From Delphinus delphis (Eukaryota; Chordata; Mammalia; Artiodactyla; Delphinidae): DNA of 64,000 bases. Position numbers and translations under genes: made by a program. Under the pieces are notes generated by a model. The model was not told where the DNA came from. It ran no database searches and worked only from the letters and a program-made list of their open reading frames with translations. The DNA lies in NCBI RefSeq assembly GCF_949987515.2, contig NC_082702.1, forward strand, positions 53,165,600 through 53,229,599, in the 5' to 3' direction. Positions within the stretch are counted from its first letter, which is position 1. Each line of letters opens with the position of its first letter. Shown here piece by piece: positions 31,861 through 41,930 of the stretch.

Positions 31861-32669
31861 TATGCTGGGAAAACACCTATTTTAAAGGGTTGATGGTTTA
31901 AATGAGAATGAAAAAGTAACTATGAAGTATAGGTTCTCATTAAATGCTGGTGTTCTTTTTCTAAAGGGTTAGAAGTATCCCTGCAGAGTACGAGGAGAAG
32001 GGAAGGAAGTTTCTAGAGAAGCATGCATGGTTTGCACTTTCCTGTGATGAAGCAAGATAGCGGGGCCAGTTCTACACCCTTGTCGAGGGTGTAAGATGAT
32101 TAAGACTCTCTATCCCTGCCCACGTGGTCTGTCTCCCTGTCAGTGGCCTAACTTCATAGAAAGAACCCTTCTTTGCAGTCATATTTCATGTAAGGAAACA
32201 TTAGCCTATAAATTAACTACTCCCTAAAGGCTCCTATTTCCATGTACTAGAATGCTTTTTTTGTTGTTGTTGTTAGAAAACATTTTGACCACACACCTAG
32301 CTGATTATCAATGTAATTTTGCTGTAATCACATCTGAGGAAACTATCCAGCAAATCAACTCTGTCTGCTTACTCACAGAGAAGAGACTCAGATCTTTCAA
32401 ATCAGAACATAGAAACAGGTGGCCTCATTCACAAAGAGGGATGCTCCTTCTACCACACAGCTTTTCTGTGGATAAATAGAGTGGATGTACAGGTCGAGAG
32501 GCACAGAGAATGTCTGCAAATTGATAGCAATTGTCTAGTCATTTTCCTCAGAGATTTCTGATGTAGGTGGTTTATGAGATATTTCTTTTTTGCCATTCCA
32601 GATACAAGGATGAAAAAGATACTAGGCTGATAAGCAATTAAAGGCAAAGCCTTATTATTCACTCAGTCT
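31861..32669. other. No recognised feature
   Basis: (GTT)n near 32,262. Nothing else I can name. Confidence 0.4.
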
Positions 32670-32745
32670 TAAGCTTTTGAATTCAAGAGATCTGAGTTTG
32701 GATACCAGTGTGCTGTGTCATCCTGGAAAATCTTTTGAATAATTC
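32670..32745 (+). mobile_element. MIR fragment
   Basis: GATCTGAGTTTGGATACCAG then CATCCTGGAAAATCTTTTGA resembles the sense MIR 5' half (CTGGGTTCGAATCC ... CCTTGGGCAAGTTACTT). Diverged. Confidence 0.4.
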
Positions 32746-33120
32746 AGGTCAGGTTAGGTTATGCTATGGTAACAAGCCCCTTGAATCACCATGGGTTTAC
32801 AGTCACTCACGAAAAGTCCTCTGCTGATCCAAGGCCTCTTCATGTCAGTTCTTTCCTAAGTTATGACTTAGGGTGGGTCCAGATGGTTCCATCTTGGTGC
32901 TCCATCTTCTCAACAAGCAGCCACTCCAATCTTTGTACCAGGGGATGTGAGAGCAGGGAGCACATACATCCATTCTTTTAAGCTTTGACCCTGAAGGACC
33001 ACATTTCTTTTGCCACAGCACATTGGCCAGAACTAGTCACATGACTTTGTCTACTGCAAGGAGGTTGGGAAGTGCTGGGGAACACAGAGGTACTGGGGGA
33101 ACGATAAACATCTCTGCCAT
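32746..33120 (-). mobile_element. Unnamed dispersed mammalian repeat
   Basis: CACATTGGCCAGAACTAGTC followed by ACATGACTTTG and an upstream TTACAGTCACTCACGAAAAG are phrases I know from a dispersed mammalian repeat with an LTR-like layout, read here in antisense. I cannot name it with confidence. Confidence 0.4.
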
Positions 33121-33159
33121 ATGTGGGTCTCAATTTCTCTGTCTTCAAATGAATTCACC

Positions 33160-33500
33160 TATTAATTCAATAATGCATGCATTAAGGAACTAGTACATGC
33201 CTTTTAGGGTTTAGTTATTGTGCTGAGCTCCGGGCATGTAGTGGTGAGCAAAATGCACACCTTCCCTGCCTTCACAGAGCTTCTGTTCTGTGGGGGTCAG
33301 AAGTGCAAGCAATCAATGACAGTAAGTGAGTGCTGCCACAGAAGTTGAGGGTACAATGGCAGTTCATGGTTGCAAGTACAGATCTGGGTTAATGACAGCT
33401 TCTTCTGGAAGAAGTGTTACCTTAGCTGAAATCTGAAGGATGATGAAATGTCATCAGGAAGGGGAACATTCAGAGCAGAGAGATTGCCATTAGAAAGCCT
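33160..33500 (-). mobile_element. L2 LINE fragment
   Basis: TTATTGTGCTGAGCTCCGGG, CATGTAGTGGTGAGCAAAAT, CCCTGCCTTCACAGAGCTTC and CTTAGCTGAAATCTGAAGGA follow the antisense L2 order. Confidence 0.65.
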
Positions 33501-33689
33501 GAGAAATGAAAGAATTTCTCCTCCTTCTCTACAATGGGGCTGGGAAATTTCCTTGAGATCATATATATTTAGAGTATTTCACAAACTAAGTACTCTATAT
33601 GCTTGTAAGTGTTACTGTTCAATGCTCAGTGCAGAAATTTGAGTACAATGCCCGCTACTAGACAGAATCAACTTTATGGACACAGAAGC

Positions 33690-33755
33690 TATGGCAGTCA
33701 GGTGTTGAACCCAGGCAGTCAAACTTGTGAGTCCAAGTTTTTAACCACAGGCAAC
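33690..33755 (-). mobile_element. MIR head fragment
   Basis: GGTGTTGAACCCAGGCAGTC and AGTTTTTAACCACAGGC match the antisense tRNA-like head of MIR. Confidence 0.55.
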
Positions 33756-34659
33756 ACTGATTGTTTACAAAGCAAGTTGGAATGCAAGTATAAAACATAT
33801 TATTATAGGGATAACCATTAACTTGATGCAACTTATACTTTCATAGAAGAGTAAATGATATACAACTTAGTAACAGATTGTTATGTTCTGATTAGTTATG
33901 AATTAGGTTGAAAGTAACGTGCACTTAAAACTGGGCACTGCAGTTAAATCTACGCAACTGGACCAGGCAACTGACCTGTTGTCCATAGCCCATCCAGGGA
34001 GAGGGGAGTATTTTCTTTAGACTTAGTAGATCATGTTTTCCTAGGTCCAGAAATCATCCCTATTTCTATCAGATTCAGCCATGCACCTGCCAATTCATAG
34101 GTGAGACAAGCATCCCCACCCTATCCCCCACTCACTTGAGACTTCCAGAGAAGTAGAGCCAAGGGATGAAAGAGGCAGGAAGTGGGAAGGAATGGGCAGG
34201 AACAAAGTCTGTTGTGTCTAGGAGAAATTGGTTCCTTTTGCAAAACGCTGACATGTCAATTTTCTACTCATCCCAACTAATTTTGCCTCCATCGTTATGT
34301 GGGGACTAAAATATTAATTTCATGAAGAAATTGTCAAACTTTGGTGCTCTGAAATAATTGGTGCATTTCATCAGCTCACACAATTGGGAGAATGACTCGA
34401 CAGAAGTCTGCCATCAGGCAGTCTCAGCAGAGAATTCTTTCATAACAGTCACTCGAAGATCCTGCTTGGAGATGCTGGTAAACGACCCAGCAATCGGGAG
34501 ACACTGGAGCAAGCACACTTACCAAACCAGACAGGGCACAAAGGGCTTCACAACCAGGAAACGCACTCGCCGGGGACTTGGTCCCAGGCTCTGCTTGTGA
34601 TTGGAAGTGCAGTCACCTGGCTGTGTGTAGCTGTGTCCAGTAAGGGGCCGTTGGTGGCG
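33756..34659. other. No recognised feature
   Basis: No named repeat or gene signal. Confidence 0.4.
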
Positions 34660-34830
34660 ATGCTCCACTAACTAGAAACCTCTTCTGCAGTCAAATTAAA
34701 CAAAGCCACAGCTTCTTGTGATTCATGCCGGTTATCTCAGAGACATTTTATTGCAGAAATGCTTTTTAAACATTAATTATGCTGCGCATAATACGACCAA
34801 GTTAAAATATGGGCATATTATGACTTGTCT
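34660..34830. promoter_or_regulatory. Candidate conserved noncoding element with octamer-like palindrome
   Basis: Repeat-free AT-rich block. Positions 34,776-34,792 form ATTATGC-TGC-GCATAAT, a perfect inverted repeat like a dimeric POU or homeodomain site, preceded by TTAATTAT and followed by GGGCATATTATGAC. Regulatory role is inference only. Confidence 0.3.
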
Positions 34831-35159
34831 GTGGCTTTGGGGTGTGCTGTTTAATCCCTGGCAAGGGCTTATAGGAAGAAGGTGGGTTGGACCTTTTGCT
34901 TTGGATTTTCATTCTGGGGCATTCTGAGCCTGCACTCCAACGGTGGCTGCAAGAAGGTTTGGATTTTGATTGCTCACCCTGAATTAGCCTCGTTCTTCCC
35001 CCACACTTCCGTGTCTCCCAAAGGGACCACAAAGGCCCCAGATTGCTTGGGAAGGTCCCGAGATTGACTTGGGGACCCATCCTTCAATGACTTTCTGCCT
35101 ATGCCAGGCACAGCCATCCTCTGTTCCCTTAATGTTGACACCAGTGGGTTCTGATTGGT
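34831..35159. other. No recognised feature
   Basis: Nothing I can name; overlapping frames on both strands. Confidence 0.4.
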
Positions 35160-35340
35160 GGCTTCACCATTTGTTAAATATTGTTAATATCACCCCCGGG
35201 AGGTAGGCGTTATCCTCATTTTTCACATACAGAAAACGAAGCTCAGAAAACATGTGACTTGGCCAATATTTCATCTCACTGTTACAGGTAGTAGAGCTGG
35301 ACTCTATTTCTGTTTGTCTCTGTGCTCTTGCCTGAGTGGT
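35160..35340 (-). mobile_element. MIR
   Basis: Antisense MIR: TTATCCTCATTTTTCACATA, CAGAAAACGAAGCTCAGAAA and CTGTTACAGGTAGTAGAGCT. Confidence 0.65.
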
Positions 35341-35390
35341 TTTAAAACTATTATCTAAAGCAGTAGAAATCTTTCATTAGAGGCAATCTT

Positions 35391-35706
35391 TTTTTTTTAA
35401 TACATTTATTTATTTTATTTTTGGCTGAGTTGTGTCTTTGTTGCTGCACATGTTCTTTTCTAGTTGCGGCAAGCGGGGGCTACACTTCGTTGCCGTGTGC
35501 GGGCTTCTCATTGCAGTGGCTTCTCTTGTTGCAGAGCATGGACTTTAGGCATGCCCACTTCAGTAGTTGTGGCACTCAGGCTCAGTAGTTGTGGCTTGCG
35601 GGTTTAGTTGCTCCGTGGCATGTGGGATCTTCCTGAACGAGGGCTCGAACCCGTGTACCCTGCATTGGCAGGCAGATTCATAACCACTGTGCCACCAGGG
35701 AAGTCC
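35391..35706 (-). mobile_element. CHR-type tRNA-derived SINE with perfect TSD
   Basis: Antisense SINE: T-rich tail, TTTTTGGCTGAGTTGTGTCT, GCGGCAAGCGGGGGCTACAC, GGCATGTGGGATCTTCCTGA, GGGCTCGAACCCGTGTACCC (intact B-box region) and CACCAGGGAAGTCC. Flanked by TAGAGGCAATCTT at 35,378-35,390 and 35,707-35,719, a perfect 13-bp target-site duplication, typical of L1-driven insertion. Confidence 0.95.
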
Positions 35707-35894
35707 TAGAGGCAATCTTATATGGGAGTTCAAAGCGATAAAATGAATGCAAATGGTGCTGCCCTGGGTGGAGGAGGGGGTCACACTCAGCCCCCTCCCA
35801 TCATTTGCTCTGGTCTGGAACCTCTCAGTGTAAAGATGATTGTCCTATTACTGCACCACCTCCTAGAGGGCCTTGAGACAAATGAATCCATCTC

Positions 35895-36500
35895 CTGCTG
35901 ATTCTTTATTTGTGGAGCCATCCTCTGTTCCAGTACTCTCCTAAGCACTGGGGAAACAGCTGTGGCCCAAGTTGACAGCAGTCTCTGCCCTCTGGGAGCT
36001 TGCCTTCTCCCTGAGTGAATGGGGAAAATAAAACAAAGTGAGAAACGTATACTCTACATTAGACGGCATAAACACTATGAACTAAAGCAAAGCAGGACTG
36101 GAAGATAAGAGGCCTGTGGCAGAGGCAGTGGCACAATTTTCTACAGGGTAACCAGAAAAGACCTCAGTGGAAAGATGACATTTCGAGTGAAGGGGGTAGG
36201 CCACGTAGCTATCTGGGGAAGGACCGTTTCTGGACATGAGAGGAGCAAGTGGAGTGGCTGGTGCAATGGAGAGAACACTTAGAGCGTTTGAGAAAGGAGG
36301 CCAGGGGACTGAATCCCAGGGTGGTGGGAGTGAGGTCACAGGGGCCGGTATGAAAGTCCTGAGTGAGATGTGAAGCCACTGGAGGGTTTTGAACTAGAAG
36401 GAGACACAGTGTGACTTGCATCTTCACATGATCCTTCTGATATCTGTGTGGAGAACAGGCTGAAGTTGGTGTAGAAAAAGTCCTGGCATAAATCAGGTTT
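35895..36500 (-). mobile_element. L2 LINE, long fragment
   Basis: Antisense L2 order: CTCCTAAGCACTGGGGAAAC, CTGCCCTCTGGGAGCTTGCC, GGCAGTGGCACAATTTTCTA, GGAGCAAGTGGAGTGGCTGG, CCACTGGAGGGTTTTGAACT and CCTTCTGATATCTGTGTGG. Confidence 0.75.
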
Positions 36501-36621
36501 GCTTTGAGAATGCTGTCTTGGGGGCAAATAGCCCTATATATTGGATTCCTTTCGTTTCAGTATCCCCATCATCTGTAGGATCCACTTCAATTTGAAAGTG
36601 AGTGTAAGATTGAAGGGAAAA

Positions 36622-36785
36622 ATGAAAGCACGTATGTGTGTGCACACTCACAAATGTGTATGAGAGTGTATGAGAGTGTATGAAAGCACGTATGTGTGTG
36701 CACACTCACAAATGTGTATGTGAGTTTGTGAATGTGTGTGAGTGCATGGGAGTGTGAGTGTGTATGTGAGTGTGAGTGGGTGTTT
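36622..36785. repeat. TG-rich tract with exact 41-bp duplication
   Basis: Positions 36,622-36,662 and 36,680-36,720 are identical over 41 bases (start ATGAAAGCACG, end AAATGTGTATG), spaced 58 bp apart. TG/AG-rich sequence (GTGAGTGTG) continues to about 36,785. The exact identity suggests a recent duplication. Confidence 0.95.
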
Positions 36786-37159
36786 GGAGGAAGATGGGAG
36801 TGTAGACTCGCTGCCTAGGACTATTTGGGCGAGATCATGTGGCAAGGACACCCTGGAAAAGTGCTCTAAACCAGTAGAGTGAGGGTCAGCAGAGGGGCTG
36901 GGAGACATTGAAAATCATGAGGCAGCTCAGCCTGAGCTCCAGTCTCCAGTTCCTGTCCCAGCATCCTTCTCCACCCGACAGCATCCGTTTTAAGGTCAAT
37001 TATCTGACTCACCAGGGTAAAGGAGTCATTCTCTCCTGGTCTCCCTTGGCACCATGTCCCATGGCGAACTTCCTGTTTCTCACCATCTTGAAATGTGATG
37101 AGATGTTCTGATTGCCTGGTGGACTTATTGAAGGTTTTGACCACATCTGGTTCATTGTA
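36786..37159. other. No recognised feature
   Basis: Nothing I can name. Plus and minus frames overlap at 36,866-37,144. Confidence 0.4.
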
Positions 37160-37225
37160 GTAACTCCAGGGCTCAGCCAGTGCCTGAGACTTGGAAGGAG
37201 CTCAGTATTTACAACACGGATATGT
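37160..37225 (+). mobile_element. L2 LINE 3' tail fragment
   Basis: CCAGGGCTCAGCCAGTGCCT followed by GGAAGGAGCTCAGTATTTAC matches the L2 tail (AGCACAGTGCCTGGCACATA ... CTCAATAAAT). Confidence 0.5.
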
Positions 37226-37299
37226 GTCTTTCTTTTCTTTTTGTACATTCCCATCAAAAGCATGTTTACATAGAAACCATGCCTGAAAGCTTGACTGCA

Positions 37300-37560
37300 C
37301 CCGCTGAATAGATTTTTTCTTCAAAGCTTTCTCAATGATCAATCACTAACCAGTTGGTTACATCATTTTGCCTGGTCAGTCTGATTTGATTGTAAATTTA
37401 GACGGTAGAAGGAGACTGCTTTGTGGTCCAGTAATTGGTCTCTCTTAATAGCAACATCGGATCTGAACTGAGTGGCAATGAAACAGCAAAGGATCATTGC
37501 TTAGGCCTGGTCTGAGCCTTTGATGATAGTGTCTGATCAATGGGGAGACTGTCTAATGCT
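37300..37560. promoter_or_regulatory. Candidate conserved noncoding element
   Basis: Repeat-free block with TCAATGATCAATCACTAACC, GATTTGATTGTAAATTTA, CCAGTAATTGGTCTC and GTGTCTGATCAATGG. TGAT/ATCA motif density is suggestive of PBX/HOX-type sites; no conservation data. Confidence 0.25.
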
Positions 37561-38119
37561 CAAGACATACTAAATACTATGGGAGAGCTGAATAAATGTC
37601 CCTAAAAAGGAAGTGCAAAAAAGGACACTTACCGTAGACTTGGGATGATGACCTCAGGCAGTCAGGGTGATAGAGCAGTCTGGTGGCAATTGGAACCTTG
37701 GTCATCTTGGGCTGTAACTCCAGAAAATTCTCACTGGCCCATCAATGGGAGCATCTTGGACTCTCAAGGGGATCATTTGGGCTGTGGACTTCTGCAACTT
37801 CTGTGCACTGCCTCGGGAGCTGTTTGTAAGAAGGATGTTCTGTGCACATGACATAGCACAGAGGATGGTCCCCATGTGACTCACAATGGAATCTGAAGCA
37901 CCAGAGGAACTGGATTAATAAGATTCAAGGCAGGAGAGAAATTGGGTCACATGCCATCCCAGGAAGTGGGAAATCACGCTGTCTGGCTCAGACACAGGAG
38001 GGGAGGGGAACCCCTGCTGTGGAAGGAAACAGGGCGGTCTGGATGGTCCACATAGGGTGGCGGTTGTCACGTCTGCAGCTCAGGGGCTATCCTGGGGTGA
38101 GTGGGAGCACAGTGGAGTG
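37561..38119. other. No recognised feature
   Basis: No repeat or gene that I can support. Minus frame 37,702-37,884 and plus frame 37,645-37,851 overlap. Confidence 0.4.
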
Positions 38120-38186
38120 GGAGGGTATGGATTGGAGTCAGGAGACTCATGTTCAAATTCTACCACTGTCACCTGCTTGCTATTTG
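38120..38186 (+). mobile_element. MIR head fragment
   Basis: CTCATGTTCAAATTCTACCA and CTGTCACCTGCTTGCTAT resemble the sense MIR head; the next bases are MLT1. Confidence 0.5.
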
Positions 38187-38345
38187 TTATGAGCTGAGCA
38201 CCTCAGAATGTGACTGTATTTGGAAATGGGGCCTTTAAAGAGGTAATTAAGGTAAAATGAGGTCATATGTGTGGGTCCTTATCCAGTCTGACTGGTGTCC
38301 TTATAAGAAGAGGAGATCGAGACACAGACATCCTGAGACATCCAA
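38187..38345 (+). mobile_element. MaLR (MLT1-type) LTR, 5' half
   Basis: CACCTCAGAATGTGACTGTA, TTTGGAAATGGGGCCTTTAA, AGAGGTAATTAAGGTAAAAT, GACTGGTGTCCTTATAAGAA and GAGGAGATCGAGACACAGAC are the MLT1 5' half in sense order. It stops at about 38,345 without a 3' half. Confidence 0.85.
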
Positions 38346-38416
38346 ATGGTCCCTGTAAATGACACGTATTGTACAAATGATTGCCATGATTTACAGTTTT
38401 CCTTAGGATCGCACCA

Positions 38417-38900
38417 CTGATTCATCACTCGTTCCATAAATATTATTGAGTGCCTATAATGTACCAGACACCACTCTTGGGGCTGGGGTTAAGCTGCAGA
38501 AAATAAAGACAAATATATCTCTGCCTTCCTGGAACTTTGCATTTAGGGGGGGATACTGGGTGGTGGCCAGGAGTGTGGGAGAATAAGAAACGGTACGCAA
38601 GATACTAAGTAGAATATATGGTATACAAGAAGAGGCTGAATTCAATGGAGAAAATAAAAGCGGAGAAAGGGATAGGGAGTGCTGGGGTATGAGTGGGGAG
38701 TGGTCAAGAGTTTGTAAACGGTATGTAGAGATCTATCTGAGAGGGGGGACTTTGAGCAAAGACAGGAAGTAAACAATGGATCAAGCCACGTAAACATCTG
38801 GGAGAAGAGTGTCTGCAAAGAGAAAACAGCATGAGCCAAGGCCCTGAGGCCTGGACTGAGAAAGTTTCAGGTGCTTGTAACCCAGTGCTCTGAATTAGAT
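38417..38900 (-). mobile_element. L2 LINE fragment
   Basis: Antisense L2: ATTATTGAGTGCCTATAATG, GTACCAGACACCACTCTTGG, CTGCCTTCCTGGAACTTTGC, ATCTGGGAGAAGAGTGTC and CAAGGCCCTGAGGCCTGGAC. Confidence 0.75.
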
Positions 38901-39204
38901 GGTCTGGAGCATGTTGGGCATTTCAGAGACTGTGTGATAAACATCTTACTTTATCACACGTGTTAACCCAAATGGTCATTATTAAGGATGGTACTGATAG
39001 ACTGTGCACCTGTGATTGTGGGGTGGTTTTGGGAAGACTGTCTTCTTGTTTGCTGGGGAGAGGACTCAAAGGAGGAGTAGAACTAGCTCAGAAAGCCTGC
39101 AGAGGTCAATGAGCCTCTTCTCTTGGGCCTGAAACTCCTACAATCAGGCAGTAAATAACATTTCTCAGGGCTGAGAAGGAGAAAGAGCAGAGGGCCCAGG
39201 TGAC
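38901..39204. other. No recognised feature
   Basis: Nothing I can name. Confidence 0.4.
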
Positions 39205-39793
39205 CTGGAGAGCTTAAAACAGGGGCAGGCAGAAGTGGAGAGGCAGCATGTCCAAAGGGCTGCCTCCGGAGTGTGGAGTTCTGGAGTTTGGACCCAGGTG
39301 GCTAACAGGGTCTTGGTGCTCCAGCCTGGTGTCAGGCCTGAGCCTCTGAGGTGGGAGAGCCGAGTTCAGGACATTGGACCACCAGAGACCTCCTGGCCCC
39401 ATGTAATATCAATTGGCGAGAGCTCTCCCAGAGATCTCCGTCTTAACGCTAAGACCCAACTCCATCCAACGGCCAGCAAGCTCCAGTGCTGGACGCCCTG
39501 TACCAAACAACTAGCAAGACGGGAATACGACCCCACCCATTAGCAGAGAGGCTGCCTAAAATCATAACGAGGTCCCAGACACCCCAAAACACACCACCGG
39601 ATGCAGCCCTGCCCACCAGAAAGACAAGATCCAGCCCCACCCACCAGAACACAGGCAACAGTCCCCTCCACCAGGAAGCCTACACAAGCCACTGAACCAA
39701 CCTTACCCACTGGCGGGGGGACACCAGAAACAATGGGAAGTACGAACCTGCAGCCTGCGAAAAGGAGACCCCAAACACAGTAAGTTAACCAAA

Positions 39794-40688
39794 ATGAGAA
39801 GACAGTGAAACACACAGCAGATGAAGGAGCAAGGTAAAAACCCACCAGACCAAACAAATGAAAAGGAAATAGGCAGTCTACCTGAAAAAGAATTCAGAGT
39901 AATGATAGTAAAGATGATCCAAAATCTTGGGAATAGAATAGAGAAAATACAAGAAACATTTAACAAGGACCTAGAAGAACTAAAGAGCAAACAAACAGTG
40001 ACGAACAACACAATAAATGAAATTAAAAACTCTCTAGAAGGGATCGATAGCAGAATAACTGAGGCAGAAGAACGGATAAGTGACCTGGAAGATAAAATAG
40101 TGGAAATAACTACTGCAGAGCAGAATAAAGAAAAAAGAATGAAAAGAATTGAGGACAGTCTCAGAGACCTCTGGGACAACATTAAATACACCAACATTTG
40201 AATGATAGGGGTCCCAGAAGAAGAAGAGAAATAGAAAGGGACTGAGAAAATATTTGAAGAAATTATAGTTGAAAACTTACCTAATATGGGAAAGGAAATA
40301 GTTAATCAGGCCCAGGAAGCACAGAGAGTCCCATACAGGATAAACCCAAGGACAAACATGCCAAGACACATATTAATCAAACTATCAAAAATTAAATACA
40401 AAGAAAAAAATATTAAAAGCAGCAAGGGAAAAACAACAAGTAACATATAAGGGATCTCCCATAAGGTTAACAGCTGATTTCTCAGCAGAAACTCTGCAAG
40501 CCAGAAGGGAGTGGCAGGACATATTTAAAGTGATGAAAGGGAAGAACCTACAACGAAGATTACTCTACCCAGCAAGGATCTCATTCAGATTCGACGGAGA
40601 AATTAAAACCTTTACAGACAAGCAAAAGCTAAGAGAATTCAGCACCACCAAACCAGCTTTAAAACAAATGCTAAAGGAACTTCTCTAG
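39794..40688 (+). pseudogene. L1 ORF1 relic (RNA-binding chaperone protein)
   Basis: L1 ORF1p is a trimeric coiled-coil RNA-binding protein needed for retrotransposition. The likely ancestral start ATG at 39,794 is followed by an in-frame TGA at 39,806. An open stretch of 126 codons runs from a later ATG at 39,821 to TGA at 40,199. It is Glu/Lys-rich with heptad-like spacing (EERISDLEDKIVEI), the coiled-coil part. Beyond are a further in-frame TAG at 40,232 and an apparent one-base gain in an A-run near 40,404-40,410. The terminal TAG is at 40,686. Not functional. Confidence 0.9.
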
Positions 40689-40746
40689 GCAGAAAACGCA
40701 AGAGAAGGAAAAGACCTACAATGACAAACCCAAAACACTTAAGAAA

Positions 40747-41352
40747 ATGGTAATAGGAACATACATATTGACAATTACCTTAAATGTACATAGATCAAAT
40801 GCTCCAACCAAAAGACATAGACTGGCTGAATGGATACAAAAACAAGACCCGTATATATGCTATCTACAAGAGACCCGCTTCAGACCTAGGGACACATACA
40901 CACTGAAAGTGAGGGGATGGAAAAAGATATTCCATGCAAATGGAAATCAAAAGAAACCTGGAGTAGCAATTTTTATATCAGACAGAACTTTAAAATAAAG
41001 ACTATTACAAGAGACAAAGAAGGACACTACATAATGATCAAGGGATCAATCCAAGAAGACATAACAATTGTAAATATTTATGCATCCAACATAGGAGCAC
41101 CTCAATACATAAGGCAAATGCTAACAGCCATAAAAGGGGAAATCGACAGTAACACAATCATTAGGAGGGGACTTTAACACCCCACTTTCACCAATGGACA
41201 GATCATCCAAAATGAAAATAAATAAGGAAACACAAGCTTTAAATGATACATTAAACAAGATAGACTTAATTGATATTTATAGAACATTCCATCCAAAAAC
41301 AACAGAATACACTTTCTTCTCAAGTGCTCATGGAACATTCTGCAGGATAGAT
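40747..41352 (+). pseudogene. L1 ORF2 relic, endonuclease domain only
   Basis: L1 ORF2p has an APE-type endonuclease, then a reverse transcriptase. Here ORF2 starts at ATG 40,747, 58 bp after the ORF1 stop, the usual spacing. Residues 1-83 show TLNVHRSNAP (Asn13 kept) and YLQETRF with the metal-binding Glu at residue 42; the flanking His normally following QET is Arg. A small deletion near 40,983-40,990 shifts frame (stop at 40,996), and reading resumes in another frame (HYIMIKGSIQEDITIVNIYA). A second shift precedes 41,170. No reverse transcriptase part remains. Confidence 0.9.
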
Positions 41353-41393
41353 CTGCAGATGGGTTCTTAACCACTGAGCCACCAGGGAAGCCC
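41353..41393 (-). mobile_element. SINE head stub fused to L1
   Basis: GGGTTCTTAACCACTGAGCC then ACCAGGGAAGCCC is the reverse complement of the first 40 bp of the tRNA-derived SINE head. The remaining body and tail, which should lie to the left, are missing. L1 sequence takes their place. Confidence 0.85.
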
Positions 41394-41619
41394 TCATTCC
41401 TTTTTTAGCAGGGCACATTTCACAAAATAATCTTGAAATGACTAGACATCCTTATCTTTTAAAATGGTTTTTAACTCCTATTAGCTATAATGGTATTTCT
41501 ACAAATAAATTGCTGCATTTTGTTGAAACATATCAGAACCCCAGCTGACCCTCCCCCAAGCGTGGGGGGATTTCAGTCCATGCTCACACACATACCATTT
41601 TTCTTTTCCTCAATAGAGC

Positions 41620-41930
41620 ATGATTTAAAAACTCTGTAAAAGAGCAAGAGCATATTTACTGGACAATGATGTGATTCTGGTTTTTGAAGGCTGACAATGT
41701 GCTTCCATCAGTGTATTTGGCTGACCGAGAAAACAATTCTTTAATAGCTCCCAGTAAATGACATAAATAAACCAGTGAGGAGCCAGGGCTCTGCTCAGAC
41801 TCGGCTGAATTTTATGTCCCTGTAACAGTCTATTGTTTAAGGACAATGACAAACATTTTAGACCATCCACGGAAGCCACTGGGGGAACTTTTGTTTCTCT
41901 CTAATAGCCCCTGAAGCCTTTATGGTTAAT
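41620..41930. promoter_or_regulatory. Candidate conserved noncoding element
   Basis: Repeat-free block with TTCTTTAATAGCTCCCAGTA, AATGACATAAATAAACCAG, GTCTATTGTTTAAGGACAAT (SOX-like ATTGTT and ACAAT) and TCTAATAGCCCCTG. Conservation unknown. Confidence 0.25.

Larger units (their letters stand above)
39205..41352 (+). mobile_element. Cetartiodactyl-type L1, 5' part only
   Basis: Sense L1 running from within the 5'UTR (GGCAGCATGTCCAAAGGGCT near 39,242; GCAGCCTGCGAAAAGGAG near 39,752) through ORF1 to the endonuclease part of ORF2. It lacks the first bases of the 5'UTR, and its 3' two thirds are absent: similarity ends at CAGGATAGATC near 41,352, where a SINE head follows. Most L1 copies lose their 5' end, so a copy with only its 5' part points to a later deletion. 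The left boundary is approximate. Confidence 0.9.

Noticed and set aside
36622..36720. Possible CRISPR direct repeats (41-bp exact pair)
   Set aside because: The spacer is 17 bp of the same TG/AG-rich motif, and the genome is mammalian; this is a tandem duplication.
39703..40197. 164-codon minus-strand frame, the longest in the window
   Set aside because: It is the mirror image of L1 ORF1; the sense frame carries the recognisable coiled-coil protein.
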